Shown here piece after piece: positions 8,414 to 17,129 of a stretch of DNA of 64,000 nucleotides. The first letter of the stretch is position 1; each line of letters begins with the position of its first letter. Origin of the DNA: Brachybacterium sp. SGAir0954 (GTDB taxonomy: Bacteria; Actinomycetota; Actinomycetes; Actinomycetales; Dermabacteraceae); NCBI RefSeq assembly GCF_005490785.1, contig NZ_CP027295.1, forward strand, positions 2,852,001 through 2,916,000. Direction: 5' to 3'. The notes under the pieces were generated by a model that saw only the letters and a list, made by a program, of their open reading frames with translations, was not told the DNA's origin and made no database searches. The position numbers and the translations under genes are program-made.

Positions 8414-9265
8414 CTATCGAGTCTGGGCGCTCGGAGAGTGCGCATCATGGGAGTGAGCGATGCTTGCGAGCTCGGCGCGCGTGCGGGCACCGTATTTCCG
8501 CAGCAGGTTGGCCACGTGGTACTTCACGGTGTTGGCCGTGATCCCGAGCTGATCGCCGATGCGCTGGTTCGAGATCCCGGTCGCGACCAGGCGCAGCACC
8601 TGCTTCTCGCGGTCGGTGAGCTCCTCGGCGCCCTCCACGGTGAGCGCTGCGCTGGGTGGGTCCAGCGGGATCTCGATCCGCAGCGTCGTCCCCCAGCCCG
8701 GAGTCGTCTCCACGTCCATGGTTCCGTCGAGCGCCGCCACCCGCTCCACGATCGGACGCAAGGAGTCGTCGTGCGCCGTCACCGCGATTCCCCCGTCGTC
8801 ACGGACCTCCATCAGCAGGTTGCGGCCATCGCAGTCCCAGCCGACCCGGGCGCGTGCAGCGTCCGCGCGGTCCATGAGCGAGAGCACTGCTGTGCGGGAG
8901 ATGGCGCGGGCCTCCCGAGCGACCGGGCCCGGCAGCGCCCGTCCTCGCGCAGGAGGCTCTGCGAACTGGACCTGCAACGGCCCGGAGCGGATCAGAGGAC
9001 GCAGTTCGGTGCGCAGGCGCGAGAACGCCTCCGCCACCGGCTCGAGCACGCTCTCCTGCTGCTCATGGACCGAACGAGCACGGATGAGCGCGGAGGAGGC
9101 GATCTCCGTGGCCTCCCTGCGCGCGGCCGCATCCGCGAGTCGGCCGGAGCGGAGCACGGCGAGGATCGATTCGAGGGTGATCGCATGCTGATCGGCCTGC
9201 TCGGTCAGGGCACGGTCCCGCGACAGGGAGCGGGCACGTTCCAGCGGGGTCGGGAGGTCGCTCAC
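8414..9265 (-). CDS. LuxR-type regulator with an N-terminal histidine-kinase-like ATPase domain
   Basis: A 283-residue protein. The C-terminus is a LuxR/NarL helix-turn-helix (LTDREKQVLRLVATGISNQRI, then ANTVKYHVANLLRKYGARTR). The middle (about 120-215) looks like a HATPase_c fold of NarX-type kinases (LLMEVRDDGG, MDVETTPGWGTTLRIEIPL), but the usual N-box Asn is not seen and DDGxG is DDGG, so ATP binding may be lost. No phosphoacceptor domain is visible. Thus sensor remnant and DNA-binding output are in one chain. The GTG start at 9265 has TAGAGT ending six bases upstream, a leaderless arrangement. It is divergent from hxlB-hxlA across ~100 bases, making those genes plausible targets. Confidence 0.8.
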   Translation of the reverse strand: MSDLPTPLERARSLSRDRALTEQADQHAITLESILAVLRSGRLADAAARREATEIASSALIRARSVHEQQESVLEPVAEAFSRLRTELRPLIRSGPLQVQFAEPPARGRALPGPVAREARAISRTAVLSLMDRADAARARVGWDCDGRNLLMEVRDDGGIAVTAHDDSLRPIVERVAALDGTMDVETTPGWGTTLRIEIPLDPPSAALTVEGAEELTDREKQVLRLVATGISNQRIGDQLGITANTVKYHVANLLRKYGARTRAELASIAHSHDAHSPSAQTR

Positions 9266-9366
9266 TCCGCTACTCTAGCCCGACCTGGGAGGCCCACCCG
9301 ATCGAACGGGGCGCCCCGCTCATCGGGCAGCAGTGGAGCGCCGCGGGCCGGTCCATGCTGGTCGAC

Positions 9367-9930
9367 ATGGAAGAACGAGGTATCCAGGATTCGCTGGCGC
9401 GGATCGTCAACGAGATCGAGGGGGCAGCTGCCCTTCCCGACGCGCCCGCGCTCGCGGCCGCCGTCGAGCTGACAGCGGACGCCCGGCGAGTCTTCGTCCA
9501 CGGCGCTGGACGGTCCGGGCTCGCGCTGCGGATGACGGCCATGCGCCTCATGCATCTCGGGCTGCAGGTCCACGTCGTCGGTGAGACGACGACCCCGGCG
9601 ATCGGAGAGGGCGACCTGCTCCTGACCGCCAGCGGTTCCGGCACGACCTCGGGGGTGGTGAGCGCGGCCGAGACGGCGCGATCCGTCGGTGCCCGCGTCA
9701 TCGGGATCACGACCGACCCCGAGTCACCGCTTGCTCAGCTGTCCCACGCCGTCCTGGTCATCCGGGCGGCGACGAAGACGGACCGGTCCGAGCAGCAGTC
9801 GGCCCAGTACGCAGGCAGCCTCTTCGAGCAGCTCCTCGTCCTCGTCGGCGACGCTCTCTTCGACGTCCTGTGGCAGAAGAGCGGACAGAGCGCGGATGCG
9901 CTCTGGCCACGTCATGCCAACCTCGAATGA
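9367..9930 (+). CDS. hxlB: 6-phospho-3-hexuloisomerase (PHI)
   Basis: A 187-residue SIS-domain protein. Family features are VFVHGAGRSGLALRMTAMRLMHLG, GSGTTSGVV, GSLFEQLLVL and the C-terminal HANLE, nearly identical in layout to Bacillus HxlB. It isomerises hexulose 6-phosphate to fructose 6-phosphate in the ribulose monophosphate pathway. The ATG at 9367 gives the same N-terminal length as HxlB as I recall it; an in-frame ATG at 9355 would add four residues. No ribosome site is visible; CATGCT ends 7 bases before 9367. It is followed 53 bases later by hxlA, so the two consecutive steps of formaldehyde fixation are together. Confidence 0.92.
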   Translation: MEERGIQDSLARIVNEIEGAAALPDAPALAAAVELTADARRVFVHGAGRSGLALRMTAMRLMHLGLQVHVVGETTTPAIGEGDLLLTASGSGTTSGVVSAAETARSVGARVIGITTDPESPLAQLSHAVLVIRAATKTDRSEQQSAQYAGSLFEQLLVLVGDALFDVLWQKSGQSADALWPRHANLE

Positions 9931-9983
9931 CCTTTCTTCCCCGTTCCACCATCGACACCACCACGAGAAAGAGACACCCTGAC

Positions 9984-10607
9984 ATGCGACTGCAGTTCGC
10001 CATGGACACCCTGACCACCGAGTCCGCCCTCGACCTCGCCGCGAAGGCCGCCCCCTACGTCGACATCCTCGAGCTGGGCACCCCTCTGATCAAGAGCGAG
10101 GGCCTCGCGGCGATCACGGCGGTCAAGGCCGCCCACCCCGACAAGACCGTCTTCGCCGATCTCAAGACCATGGATGCCGGAGAGCTGGAAGCTGACATCG
10201 CCTTCTCCGCCGGAGCCGATCTCGTCACCGTCCTCGGCGTCGCCGGTGACAGCACGATCGCCGGAGCGGTCGCCGCGGCGACCAAGCACGGCAAGGGCGT
10301 CGTCGTCGATCTGATCGGCGTGTCCGACAAGGCCGCACGGGCCCGAGAGGTCGTCGCCCTCGGCGCCGTCTTCGTGGAGATGCACGCCGGCCTCGACGAG
10401 CAGGCGGAGGACGGCTACAGCCTCGACGCCCTGCTCGCCGCCGGCGAGGCCGCCGAGGTCCCGTTCTCCGTCGCCGGCGGCGTCAGTGCGGACTCTGTCG
10501 AGGCCGTCCAGCAGGCGGGAGCAGACGTGGCCGTCGCGGGCAGCGCCATCTACAGCGCATCGGACGTCGCCGCCGCGGCCGCCGCCATCCGCTCCGCCAT
10601 CCGGTGA
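9984..10607 (+). CDS. hxlA: 3-hexulose-6-phosphate synthase (HPS)
   Basis: A 207-residue TIM-barrel enzyme of the OMP decarboxylase suprafamily. Visible family motifs are FAMDTLT, DILELGTPLIKSEG, FADLKTMDAGELEAD (the catalytic DxKxxD of this group), VEMHAGLDEQ and FSVAGGVSADSV. It condenses formaldehyde with ribulose 5-phosphate; the product is the substrate of hxlB upstream. The reverse direction can supply ribulose 5-phosphate. The ATG at 9984 lies after GAAAGAG. Together with fdhA downstream the locus handles formaldehyde by both fixation and oxidation. Length is normal (~207-211). Confidence 0.94.
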   Translation: MRLQFAMDTLTTESALDLAAKAAPYVDILELGTPLIKSEGLAAITAVKAAHPDKTVFADLKTMDAGELEADIAFSAGADLVTVLGVAGDSTIAGAVAAATKHGKGVVVDLIGVSDKAARAREVVALGAVFVEMHAGLDEQAEDGYSLDALLAAGEAAEVPFSVAGGVSADSVEAVQQAGADVAVAGSAIYSASDVAAAAAAIRSAIR

Positions 10608-11422
10608 CCACCGCCCACCGCATCCGGTGGTGAGGGGGCAGGTGACGGCACGCCCGGACCCTGTCCCCTCCCCGGGTGCGGTGGACTGATGCCGCAGACG
10701 ATTGCCCCGTGGCGCAGAGCTCCACATGGCGCTCAGCCCCGGAGGGCGTGCCGGACGGTGATCGGGTCCCGACGCCGCGCTGGCCCACCAGCACCCGTCC
10801 ACTCCCCCTCGAGGCGTCGGGCAGAACAAGGGACGAGCGTGCTGCACGACGAGGTGCCGGGCCGCGACCGGGTGCAGGACGGTCTGTCTCCCCGATGGGG
10901 GTCGACCGACCCAGGTGTGCCCGGCATCGGCGCCGGTCGGAGGTCCGCTCGATCCCGGCGATGGCTGCTGTCATGACGCGCATACGCCGGACTCCCCGCA
11001 ACGGCTCGATCGGCAGCAGCGGACTCCGGCTCATCGACCGCCGTCGGGCCTCGGAGCACACGATCTCACCGAGCGTCCGGCGCGGGCGGCGGCGATGCTC
11101 TCGCAGAAGCGCTCGATCCGCGTCATGATGATCGAGACGTGCCTGGCGGCGCCGCGGCGCGTCCCGACGGTCCGGGCGCCGGTGATCGTCCTCCTCACCC
11201 CGCGGTGCGTTCCGGATCGTGAGGGGCGTCAGGAGCGTCGCAGCGAGCTGCCCCGTCTCCCAGGATCGCCCCTCCTCGCTCCCCCGCGCCGCTGGGCGCC
11301 GGCATGCCGGCCCCACCTGCCCCAGGCCCGCGCCGGGCATCGTCCAGGGGCGACGGATCCGCGCACGGCCCGCGACCGCCGCTGGAGTGACGATCGCGGG
11401 CCGGGTGCACGACGGCCTGGGA
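10608..11422 (+). other. 815-base stretch without a convincing gene
   Basis: No frame shows codon bias or a recognisable protein. It begins with a small hairpin after hxlA (10615-10620 with 10625-10630, 4-base loop) and ends with the fdhA terminator. Open frames on both strands are Arg/Ser/Pro-rich and typical of chance reading in GC-rich DNA. It may be degenerate coding DNA within the accessory block, but I recognise no remnant. Confidence 0.5.
11367..11402 (-). terminator. Hairpin downstream of fdhA
   Basis: Nine-base perfect arms (11367-11375 and 11394-11402) separated by 18 bases, about 20 bases beyond the fdhA stop on the minus strand. There is no T-run, as is usual in such GC-rich genomes. 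A terminator for fdhA is likely. Confidence 0.5.
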
Positions 11423-12616
11423 TCAGGCGGGGATCATGCCGTGGGGATCGATGATGAACTTCTCCGAGACACCGGTGTCGAACGCCGCGTAGGCGTCGGG
11501 GGCCTCGTCGAGGCTGATGACCTTGGTGTTGAGCATGTCGCTGAGGTAGGGCATGCGGTCCCAGAGGATCGACATCATCAGCTCACGGTTGTAGTGCATG
11601 ATCGGGGCCTGGCCGCCGGAGATCCGAGGCGACTTGATCCACGCCTTGCCGAAGTCGATCGAGAAGGTGCCCTCCTGCTCGGCCTTGGAGGAGGCCAGCG
11701 GGTCGGGGCCGTAGACGCCGACGATGCCGGTGGCACCGCCTGCGCGGGTGGCGTCGATGACCTGGTTGATGGCGTGGGCGGGGTTCATGTCATCGGCTTC
11801 GCGGCCGATCCCGTGTGCCTCGTTGCCGACGTAGTCGACGGCGCAGTCCACCATGGGCTCGCCGAGGATGGCCTCGATCTGATCGGTCAGCGGCACGTCC
11901 TGGTTCAGGTCGATGGTCTCGCAGCCGTTGTTCTTCATCAGGTCCAGCCGGTCCTGGTGGTAGTCACCGACGATGATGCAGGACGCACCCAGAAGACGGG
12001 CCGCCGCGGCGCCGCAGCGTCCCACAGGTCCGGCGCCGGCGATGTAGACGGTGGAGCCGGGCTTGGCCCCGGCCTCGACGAGGCCGTGGAACGCGGTGGG
12101 CAGGATGTCCGAGAGAAGGGCGAGGTCACGGATCTTCTCCATGGCCTGGTCCTTGTCCGGGAAGCGGAGCAGCTGGAAGTCGGCGTAGGGGACGAACAGG
12201 TACTCCGCCTGCCCACCCTGGAAGTCGCCCAGGTTGAACCCGTAGGCGCCGCAGGACACGTCGGGGTTCACGGTCTCGCACACCTCGGTGTGGCGGGCAC
12301 GGCAGTTGCGGCATCGGCCGCAGGCGACGTTGAAGGGGACCGAGACCAGGTCGCCCTCGGAGAGGAACTCGACGTCGGCGCCGATCTCGACGACCTCGCC
12401 GGTCATCTCGTGCCCCATCACCATGCCCTGGGGGACGGGGAAGGAACCGCGGTAGATGTGCAGGTCGGAGCCGCAGATGTTGGTGGCGACGATCTTGAGG
12501 ATGACGCCGTGCGGGGCGCTCTTGCCGTTCGGCATCTCGAGCTTCGGGAAGTCGAGGGTCTCGACGCGCATGTCCTTGACGTTCTGGAACACGACGGCGC
12601 GGTTGCTGCTTGCCAT
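11423..12616 (-). CDS. fdhA: Glutathione-independent formaldehyde dehydrogenase (zinc, NAD+)
   Basis: A 397-residue zinc medium-chain dehydrogenase matching the PFDH (Pseudomonas putida FdhA) branch. Catalytic zinc ligands lie in NICGSDLHIYRG and MGHEMTGEV; structural zinc Cys are in ACGRCRNCRARHTEVC; the NAD fold has YIAGAGPVGRCGAAAARLLG. PFDH oxidises formaldehyde to formate with tightly bound NAD and needs no thiol cofactor. Notable in a likely mycothiol producer, where a mycothiol-dependent enzyme would be expected. The ATG at 12616 has GGAGGAGAACGTC before it. A -10-like TATGCT (12709-12704) overlaps the inverted repeat 12694-12706, a possible operator. Dihydroxyacetone or alcohol activity cannot be excluded. 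Confidence 0.9.
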   Translation of the reverse strand: MASSNRAVVFQNVKDMRVETLDFPKLEMPNGKSAPHGVILKIVATNICGSDLHIYRGSFPVPQGMVMGHEMTGEVVEIGADVEFLSEGDLVSVPFNVACGRCRNCRARHTEVCETVNPDVSCGAYGFNLGDFQGGQAEYLFVPYADFQLLRFPDKDQAMEKIRDLALLSDILPTAFHGLVEAGAKPGSTVYIAGAGPVGRCGAAAARLLGASCIIVGDYHQDRLDLMKNNGCETIDLNQDVPLTDQIEAILGEPMVDCAVDYVGNEAHGIGREADDMNPAHAINQVIDATRAGGATGIVGVYGPDPLASSKAEQEGTFSIDFGKAWIKSPRISGGQAPIMHYNRELMMSILWDRMPYLSDMLNTKVISLDEAPDAYAAFDTGVSEKFIIDPHGMIPA

Positions 12617-12693
12617 GACGTTCTCCTCCGGTTGGGGATGGCCCGGTCGCGGAAGTGCCACGGTCATATGGATGCCCGTCGCCCGTGACCTCG

Positions 12694-12709
12694 GCTCGTT
12701 TCGAGCATA
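12694..12709 (-). promoter_or_regulatory. Candidate fdhA promoter with overlapping inverted repeat
   Basis: On the minus strand TATGCT (12709-12704) is a plausible -10; no good -35 is seen. GCTCG-N3-CGAGC (12694-12706), a perfect 5-base inverted repeat, overlaps it and the expected transcription start, the position of a repressor site. Both assignments are inferred. Confidence 0.4.
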
Positions 12710-12841
12710 GGACAGACGGAGCCCCGTGCTCCACCCTGGCGCCTGCCGCCGCTGCGGCGACAGGCGCCACGGGCAGGTGGGCCGTGGAGGACGGGGCCAT
12801 GCTCCGACCGATCGGTGGAACGCGTTGCTAGTGTCGCCGGC

Positions 12842-15520
12842 ATGGTCGACGCACGCAGGTCCGCACCGTCGGACTCCACATCCGTTCAGCCCGACGTGCA
12901 GGTTCTCGGCGCACGGGAGCACAACCTCCAGGACATCGACCTGACGGTGCCTCGCGACGCGCTGGTGGTGTTCACCGGGGTCTCGGGCTCGGGGAAGTCG
13001 TCCCTGGCGTTCGGAACCCTGTTCGCGGAGTCCCAGCGCCGTTATCTCGAGTCCGTCGCTCCCTACGCTCGTCGCCTGATCGACCAGGCCGGCGTCCCGG
13101 ACGTCGACTCCATCACGGGCATGCCGCCGGCCGTCGCTCTTCAGCAGCAGCGCGGGGGCCGCAGTGCGCGGTCCTCGGTGGGCAGCATCACCACGCTCTC
13201 GTCACTGGTGCGCATGCTCTACTCCCGGGCCGGCCACTACCCCGATGACCAGCCGATGCTCTACGCCGAGGACTTCTCCGCCAACACGGTGCAGGGCGCA
13301 TGCCCGGAGTGCCACGGCATCGGCCGGGTGTACGAGGTCACCGAGGACACGATGGTGCCGGACCCTTCGCTGACGATCCGCGAGCGGGCCATCGCCTCCT
13401 GGCCGACGGCCTGGCACGGTCATCAGCTGCGCGATGTGCTCGTCGCGCTCGGCTACGACGTCGATGTGCCCTGGAAGGATCTGCCGAAGGAGGATCGGGA
13501 CTGGATCCTCTACACGGACGAGACGCCGTACGTCCCGGTCCACTCGCGGCTCACGCTCTCCGAGGCGCAGGCCGCGACCGCGGCAGGCGTGGAACCGAGT
13601 TACTCGGGCACCTTCGTCGGAGCTCGTCGGTACGTCCTGGACACGTTCGCGAACACCAAGAGCGGGTCGATGAAGCGTCGCGTGGCGGAGTTCCTCACGG
13701 TTGCTCCCTGCCCCGCCTGCCATGGGAAGCGGCTGAAGCCGGAGGCCCTGTCCGTGACGTTCGACGGCCTCGACATCGCCGATCTCTCCGCTCTGCCGCT
13801 CGCGGAGCTCTCGACGCTGATCGACCGGGCGGTCGAACGGGCCACCAGCGCTCTCGACGGGGCTGAGTCGGCGGGCAGCACCGGTGGCCGGGCTGGCCGG
13901 CGCGACGCCGGGCAGCGGGCCGACGCCGGAGGATCCGCCCCCGCGGTCGTCGAAGACGCACGCATGTCGTCTGACCGATCGGTCGAGAAGCTGGCCGCGA
14001 CAGCACGATTGGGCGCGGAGCTCGTCAACAGACTGCGGCCGATCATCGATCTCGGTCTGGGGTACCTGTCCCTGGGCCGCACCACCCCCACCCTCTCCGG
14101 CGGGGAGCTGCAGCGGCTGCGGCTCGCCACCCAGCTGACCTCCGAACTTTTCGGCGTGGTCTATGTGCTCGATGAGCCGTCCGCTGGGCTTCATCCGCAG
14201 GACGTCAGCGCGCTGCTCGGCATCCTCGACGGGCTCAAGCGCCGGGGCAACAGCCTGTTCGTGGTGGAGCATTCGGTGGATGTGATGCGGCACGCGGACT
14301 GGCTGGTCGACATCGGGCCCGGCGCGGGTGAGCGCGGCGGGCGTGTCGTCTACAGCGGGCCCTACGAAGGGCTCGCCGAGGTGGAGGAGTCCGTCACCCG
14401 CGGATACGTCTTCGGGGGCAGCGGCCTGCCCCACCGGACGCCTCGCGAGCCGCAGGGATGGCTGAAGCTCGAGCACGTCACGCGCAACAACCTGCGCGAC
14501 GTGTCGATCTCCTTCCCGCTCGGGGTGTTCACCGCCGTCACCGGAGTGTCGGGATCAGGCAAGTCCAGCCTGGTCAGCCAGGCCCTCCCCGCACTGCTCG
14601 ACGAACGGCAGGGACGAGCTGACCAGGCGGAGGACGCTGACGCCGCCGAAGGGGACGAGCTCCTGCTGTCGGACGAGCCCGACGAGCTCGAGGGAGAGAT
14701 CCGCGGCGACGTCGACGGGGTGCGCCGCGTCGTGAGCATCGACCAGAAGCCCATCGGGCGCACCCCGCGCTCGAACGTCGCCACCTATACGGGCCTGTTC
14801 GACCACGTGAGGCGGAGGTTCGCGGAGACGCCCGAGGCTCGCGCTCGCGGGTACAAGGCGGGCAGGTTCTCCTTCAACGTCACCGGCGGTCGCTGCCCGA
14901 CCTGCAAGGGCGAGGGATCCGTCATGGTGGAGCTGCTCTTCCTCCCCTCGGTCTACACGGAGTGCCCCGACTGCCACGGCACCCGCTACCAGTCCAGCAC
15001 GTTGGAGATCGCCTGGCGCGGCCGCAACATCGCGGAGATCCTCGCCATGAGCGTCGAGGAGGCCCACGACTTCTTCCAGGGCGAGTTCGACATCATGCGG
15101 TCGCTCGCGGCGCTGGTCGACGTCGGCCTCGGATATCTCCGTCTCGGACAGCCGGCCACCGAGTTGTCCGGAGGCGAGGCGCAGCGGGTGAAGCTCGCCT
15201 CCGAGCTCCAACGATCCCAGCGCGGTGACACCCTCTACGTCCTCGACGAGCCGACGTCCGGGCTGCACAGCGCCGATTCCGACCGGCTCGTGACGCATCT
15301 CCAGACCCTCGTGGACGCAGGCAACACCGTCGTCGCGGTCGAGCTCGACATGCGCATCGTCGCCGTGGCGGACCACGTCATCGACCTCGGGCCCGGGGCG
15401 GGGGACGATGGCGGCACGGTGGTCGCCTCAGGCACGCCCGCGCAGGTCGCCTCGTCCGGAGCCGGTGCGTCGGCGCCGTACCTCGAGGCCGCGCTCCGGG
15501 AGGCCGCCTCCCGGGCGTGA
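12842..15520 (+). CDS. Class II UvrA-like excinuclease ABC protein
   Basis: An 892-residue tandem ABC protein of the UvrA family. Two Walker A motifs ([10 protein letters not shown], twice), two signatures ([24 protein letters not shown]), and Walker B motifs ([27 protein letters not shown]) are intact. Zinc modules are seen at [16 protein letters not shown] and CPTCKGEG...CPDCHG. The stretch between the first ABC signature-II part and the CPECHGIG module is too short for the UvrB-binding domain and first zinc finger, which marks the UvrA2/DrrC-like class linked to DNA damage or drug tolerance. A low-complexity Ala/Gly/Arg insert lies near residues 340-380. TAGTGT ends seven bases before the ATG, a leaderless start. 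Divergent from fdhA. Confidence 0.88.
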   Translation: MVDARRSAPSDSTSVQPDVQVLGAREHNLQDIDLTVPRDALVVFTGVSGSGKSSLAFGTLFAESQRRYLESVAPYARRLIDQAGVPDVDSITGMPPAVALQQQRGGRSARSSVGSITTLSSLVRMLYSRAGHYPDDQPMLYAEDFSANTVQGACPECHGIGRVYEVTEDTMVPDPSLTIRERAIASWPTAWHGHQLRDVLVALGYDVDVPWKDLPKEDRDWILYTDETPYVPVHSRLTLSEAQAATAAGVEPSYSGTFVGARRYVLDTFANTKSGSMKRRVAEFLTVAPCPACHGKRLKPEALSVTFDGLDIADLSALPLAELSTLIDRAVERATSALDGAESAGSTGGRAGRRDAGQRADAGGSAPAVVEDARMSSDRSVEKLAATARLGAELVNRLRPIIDLGLGYLSLGRTTPTLSGGELQRLRLATQLTSELFGVVYVLDEPSAGLHPQDVSALLGILDGLKRRGNSLFVVEHSVDVMRHADWLVDIGPGAGERGGRVVYSGPYEGLAEVEESVTRGYVFGGSGLPHRTPREPQGWLKLEHVTRNNLRDVSISFPLGVFTAVTGVSGSGKSSLVSQALPALLDERQGRADQAEDADAAEGDELLLSDEPDELEGEIRGDVDGVRRVVSIDQKPIGRTPRSNVATYTGLFDHVRRRFAETPEARARGYKAGRFSFNVTGGRCPTCKGEGSVMVELLFLPSVYTECPDCHGTRYQSSTLEIAWRGRNIAEILAMSVEEAHDFFQGEFDIMRSLAALVDVGLGYLRLGQPATELSGGEAQRVKLASELQRSQRGDTLYVLDEPTSGLHSADSDRLVTHLQTLVDAGNTVVAVELDMRIVAVADHVIDLGPGAGDDGGTVVASGTPAQVASSGAGASAPYLEAALREAASRA

Positions 15521-16009
15521 GCGTCGGACGGCTGCGACGGGGTCGATGACCTCGTCGCAGGGAGCGCATCGGACGAACAGGCTGCGTCGCCAGATCGGCG
15601 ACCCTCGGACGACGCCGACCGGACGTCCTGCGGCGTCGTCGACGTCCTCGTGCCCCGGCGTCCCGACGTCCCGGCGTCCCGGCGTCCCGGATGAGATGGC
15701 CACGTGCGCCCCGTCGCTGACGTGCGAGGTCTACCCTTACTGAGGGGCAGGCGCTCACACTCGGCCAGGCCCCGGCGAAGAAGTCCCACCGTCGATGGCG
15801 GAACGTCAGCGACGACCTCCGGGCCGAAGCTTCCTCTCCGTCCCCCAGGACCCGGCCCGAGAATCGGCAGCCACCACCTGCCGGGACCTCGATGAGCGCA
15901 ACGACGACCGCACCCGAGTCGTCCTGCACCCGAACCACGCTGCCCGGTACGGACAGCGTGCGGCTCGCCCCACGGGCAAGCCGTCATCTCTCGCAGAACG
16001 GAGCAGAAC
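15521..16009 (+). other. 489-base intergenic stretch upstream of the DJ-1 family gene
   Basis: No gene is supported on either strand. It contains four tandem copies of an 8-base unit at 15659-15690. The only functional signal is a GGAG ribosome site just before the ATG at 16010. Confidence 0.5.
15659..15690 (+). repeat. Tandem 8-base repeat, four copies
   Basis: Unit CGTCCCGG repeated four times head to tail; the first copy ends in GA instead of GG. It lies between the UvrA-like and DJ-1 genes. Likely slippage-prone; no function is evident. Confidence 0.75.
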
Positions 16010-16558
16010 ATGGCAGACGAATTGCATGGCAAGCGGATCGCGATCCTGGCCGCGGACGGCGTCGAGCGCGTGGAGCTCGAGCAGCCGCGACAGGCTCTTC
16101 AGGACGCCGGGGCCACGACCGTGCTGCTCTCGCTGCACGATGGCGAGATCAAGGCCCGCGAGAACGACCTGGACGAGGCCGGAACGTTCTCGGTCGACGC
16201 CCTGGTGAAGTCCGCCTCGGCCGACGAGTACGACGCCCTGCTGCTTCCCGGCGGCACGGTCAACCCCGATCAGCTGCGCATGGACGCCGACGCCGTCGGA
16301 TTCGTGCGCGACATCATGGTCGCCGACAAGCCGGTCGCCGCGATCTGCCACGGACCGTGGACGCTGGTCGAGGCCGGTGTCGCGAAGGGTCGGACGCTGA
16401 CCTCGTACCCGAGCATCCGCACCGACCTGCGCAATGCCGGAGCGAACGTCGTCGACGAAGAGGTGGCGCGCGACGGGAATCTGATCACCAGCCGCTCGCC
16501 CGAGGATCTCCCGGCCTTCAACGCCGCGATGGTCGAGCTGTTCAGCCAGGACAAGTGA
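16010..16558 (+). CDS. DJ-1/PfpI family protein (type 1 glutamine amidotransferase-like)
   Basis: A 182-residue single-domain protein. The start (KRIAILAADGVERVELEQPR) and the nucleophile elbow AAICHGPWTLVEAG with the reactive Cys match the PfpI/YraA group. ALLLPGGTVNPDQL and LTSYPSIRTDLRNAGA are further family motifs. Members are described as deglycases/glyoxalases or stress proteins acting on carbonyl damage; the true substrate is disputed. A GGAG site precedes the ATG. It is followed 7 bases later by an ABM-domain gene, so the two are one transcription unit. Location in a block with formaldehyde genes fits an aldehyde-damage role, which is inference. Confidence 0.88.
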   Translation: MADELHGKRIAILAADGVERVELEQPRQALQDAGATTVLLSLHDGEIKARENDLDEAGTFSVDALVKSASADEYDALLLPGGTVNPDQLRMDADAVGFVRDIMVADKPVAAICHGPWTLVEAGVAKGRTLTSYPSIRTDLRNAGANVVDEEVARDGNLITSRSPEDLPAFNAAMVELFSQDK

Positions 16559-16565
16559 GGAAAAC

Positions 16566-16877
16566 ATGGTCAACGTTGCATTGTCGGTCGTCGTTCACGC
16601 CAAGCCGGGGAAGGAGCAGGACGTCGCGGACTTCCTCCGCAGCGCCCGCCCCATCGTCGAGCAGGAGGAGGGGACGCATGCCTGGTTCGCCCTGCAGTTC
16701 GACCCATCGACCTTCGGGATCTTCGACGTGTTCCCCGACGACGAGGCCCGCCAGACCCACCTCTCGGGTGGCGTCGGTCAGGCACTCGCTGCGCAGGGAG
16801 CTGATCTGTTCAGCACCGAGCCGAGCATCCAGAACGTCGACGTGATCGCGTACAAGCTGCCCGGCGAGACCGCCTAG
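16566..16877 (+). CDS. ABM-domain (antibiotic biosynthesis monooxygenase-like) protein
   Basis: A 103-residue ferredoxin-like dimeric domain: VVVHAKPGKEQDVADFLRSA, then EQEEGTHAWFALQFDPSTFGIFDVFPD, and DEARQTHLSGGVGQAL. Small ABM proteins handle quinones or reactive carbonyls, or are of unknown function. It follows the DJ-1 family gene in an operon, with GAGGAAAAC before the ATG. Two hairpins directly after the stop terminate the unit. Exact activity unknown. Confidence 0.82.
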   Translation: MVNVALSVVVHAKPGKEQDVADFLRSARPIVEQEEGTHAWFALQFDPSTFGIFDVFPDDEARQTHLSGGVGQALAAQGADLFSTEPSIQNVDVIAYKLPGETA

Positions 16878-16896
16878 AGCATCAGCGTCGATTGAC

Positions 16897-16949
16897 ATCG
16901 GGGTGAGGCCCCGATCGGCTCCACAGCCGTGACCCCGGCTGTGGAGCCG
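16897..16949 (+). terminator. Two consecutive terminator hairpins
   Basis: The first has 7-base arms 16897-16903 and 16909-16915. The second has perfect 13-base arms 16916-16928 and 16937-16949 with an 8-base loop. They start 20 bases after the ABM gene stop and mark the end of the accessory-looking block. Confidence 0.8.
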
Positions 16950-17129
16950 ACTCATCGCACCTGCCTATCCCGGATGCCGCGAGGGACGGGGCCCCGCGGC
17001 CGACCGGCCTGCAGCGGTGATGCGATCGTCGCCGTGCACGGACGGGCAGCATCGGCATCGGATCGCGGAGCCTTCCGACCAGCGCTCCCGGTGCACCCGT
17101 CCCCGGCCGCCGAGCGCTACCGTCGGACC

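Noticed and set aside
8243..9472. Plus-strand frame overlapping the LuxR-type gene
   Set aside because: The minus-strand LuxR domain is unmistakable, and this frame has no recognisable domain.
10676..11340. Several mid-size frames on both strands in the gap after hxlA
   Set aside because: No ribosome sites, codon bias or recognisable motifs; treated as non-coding.
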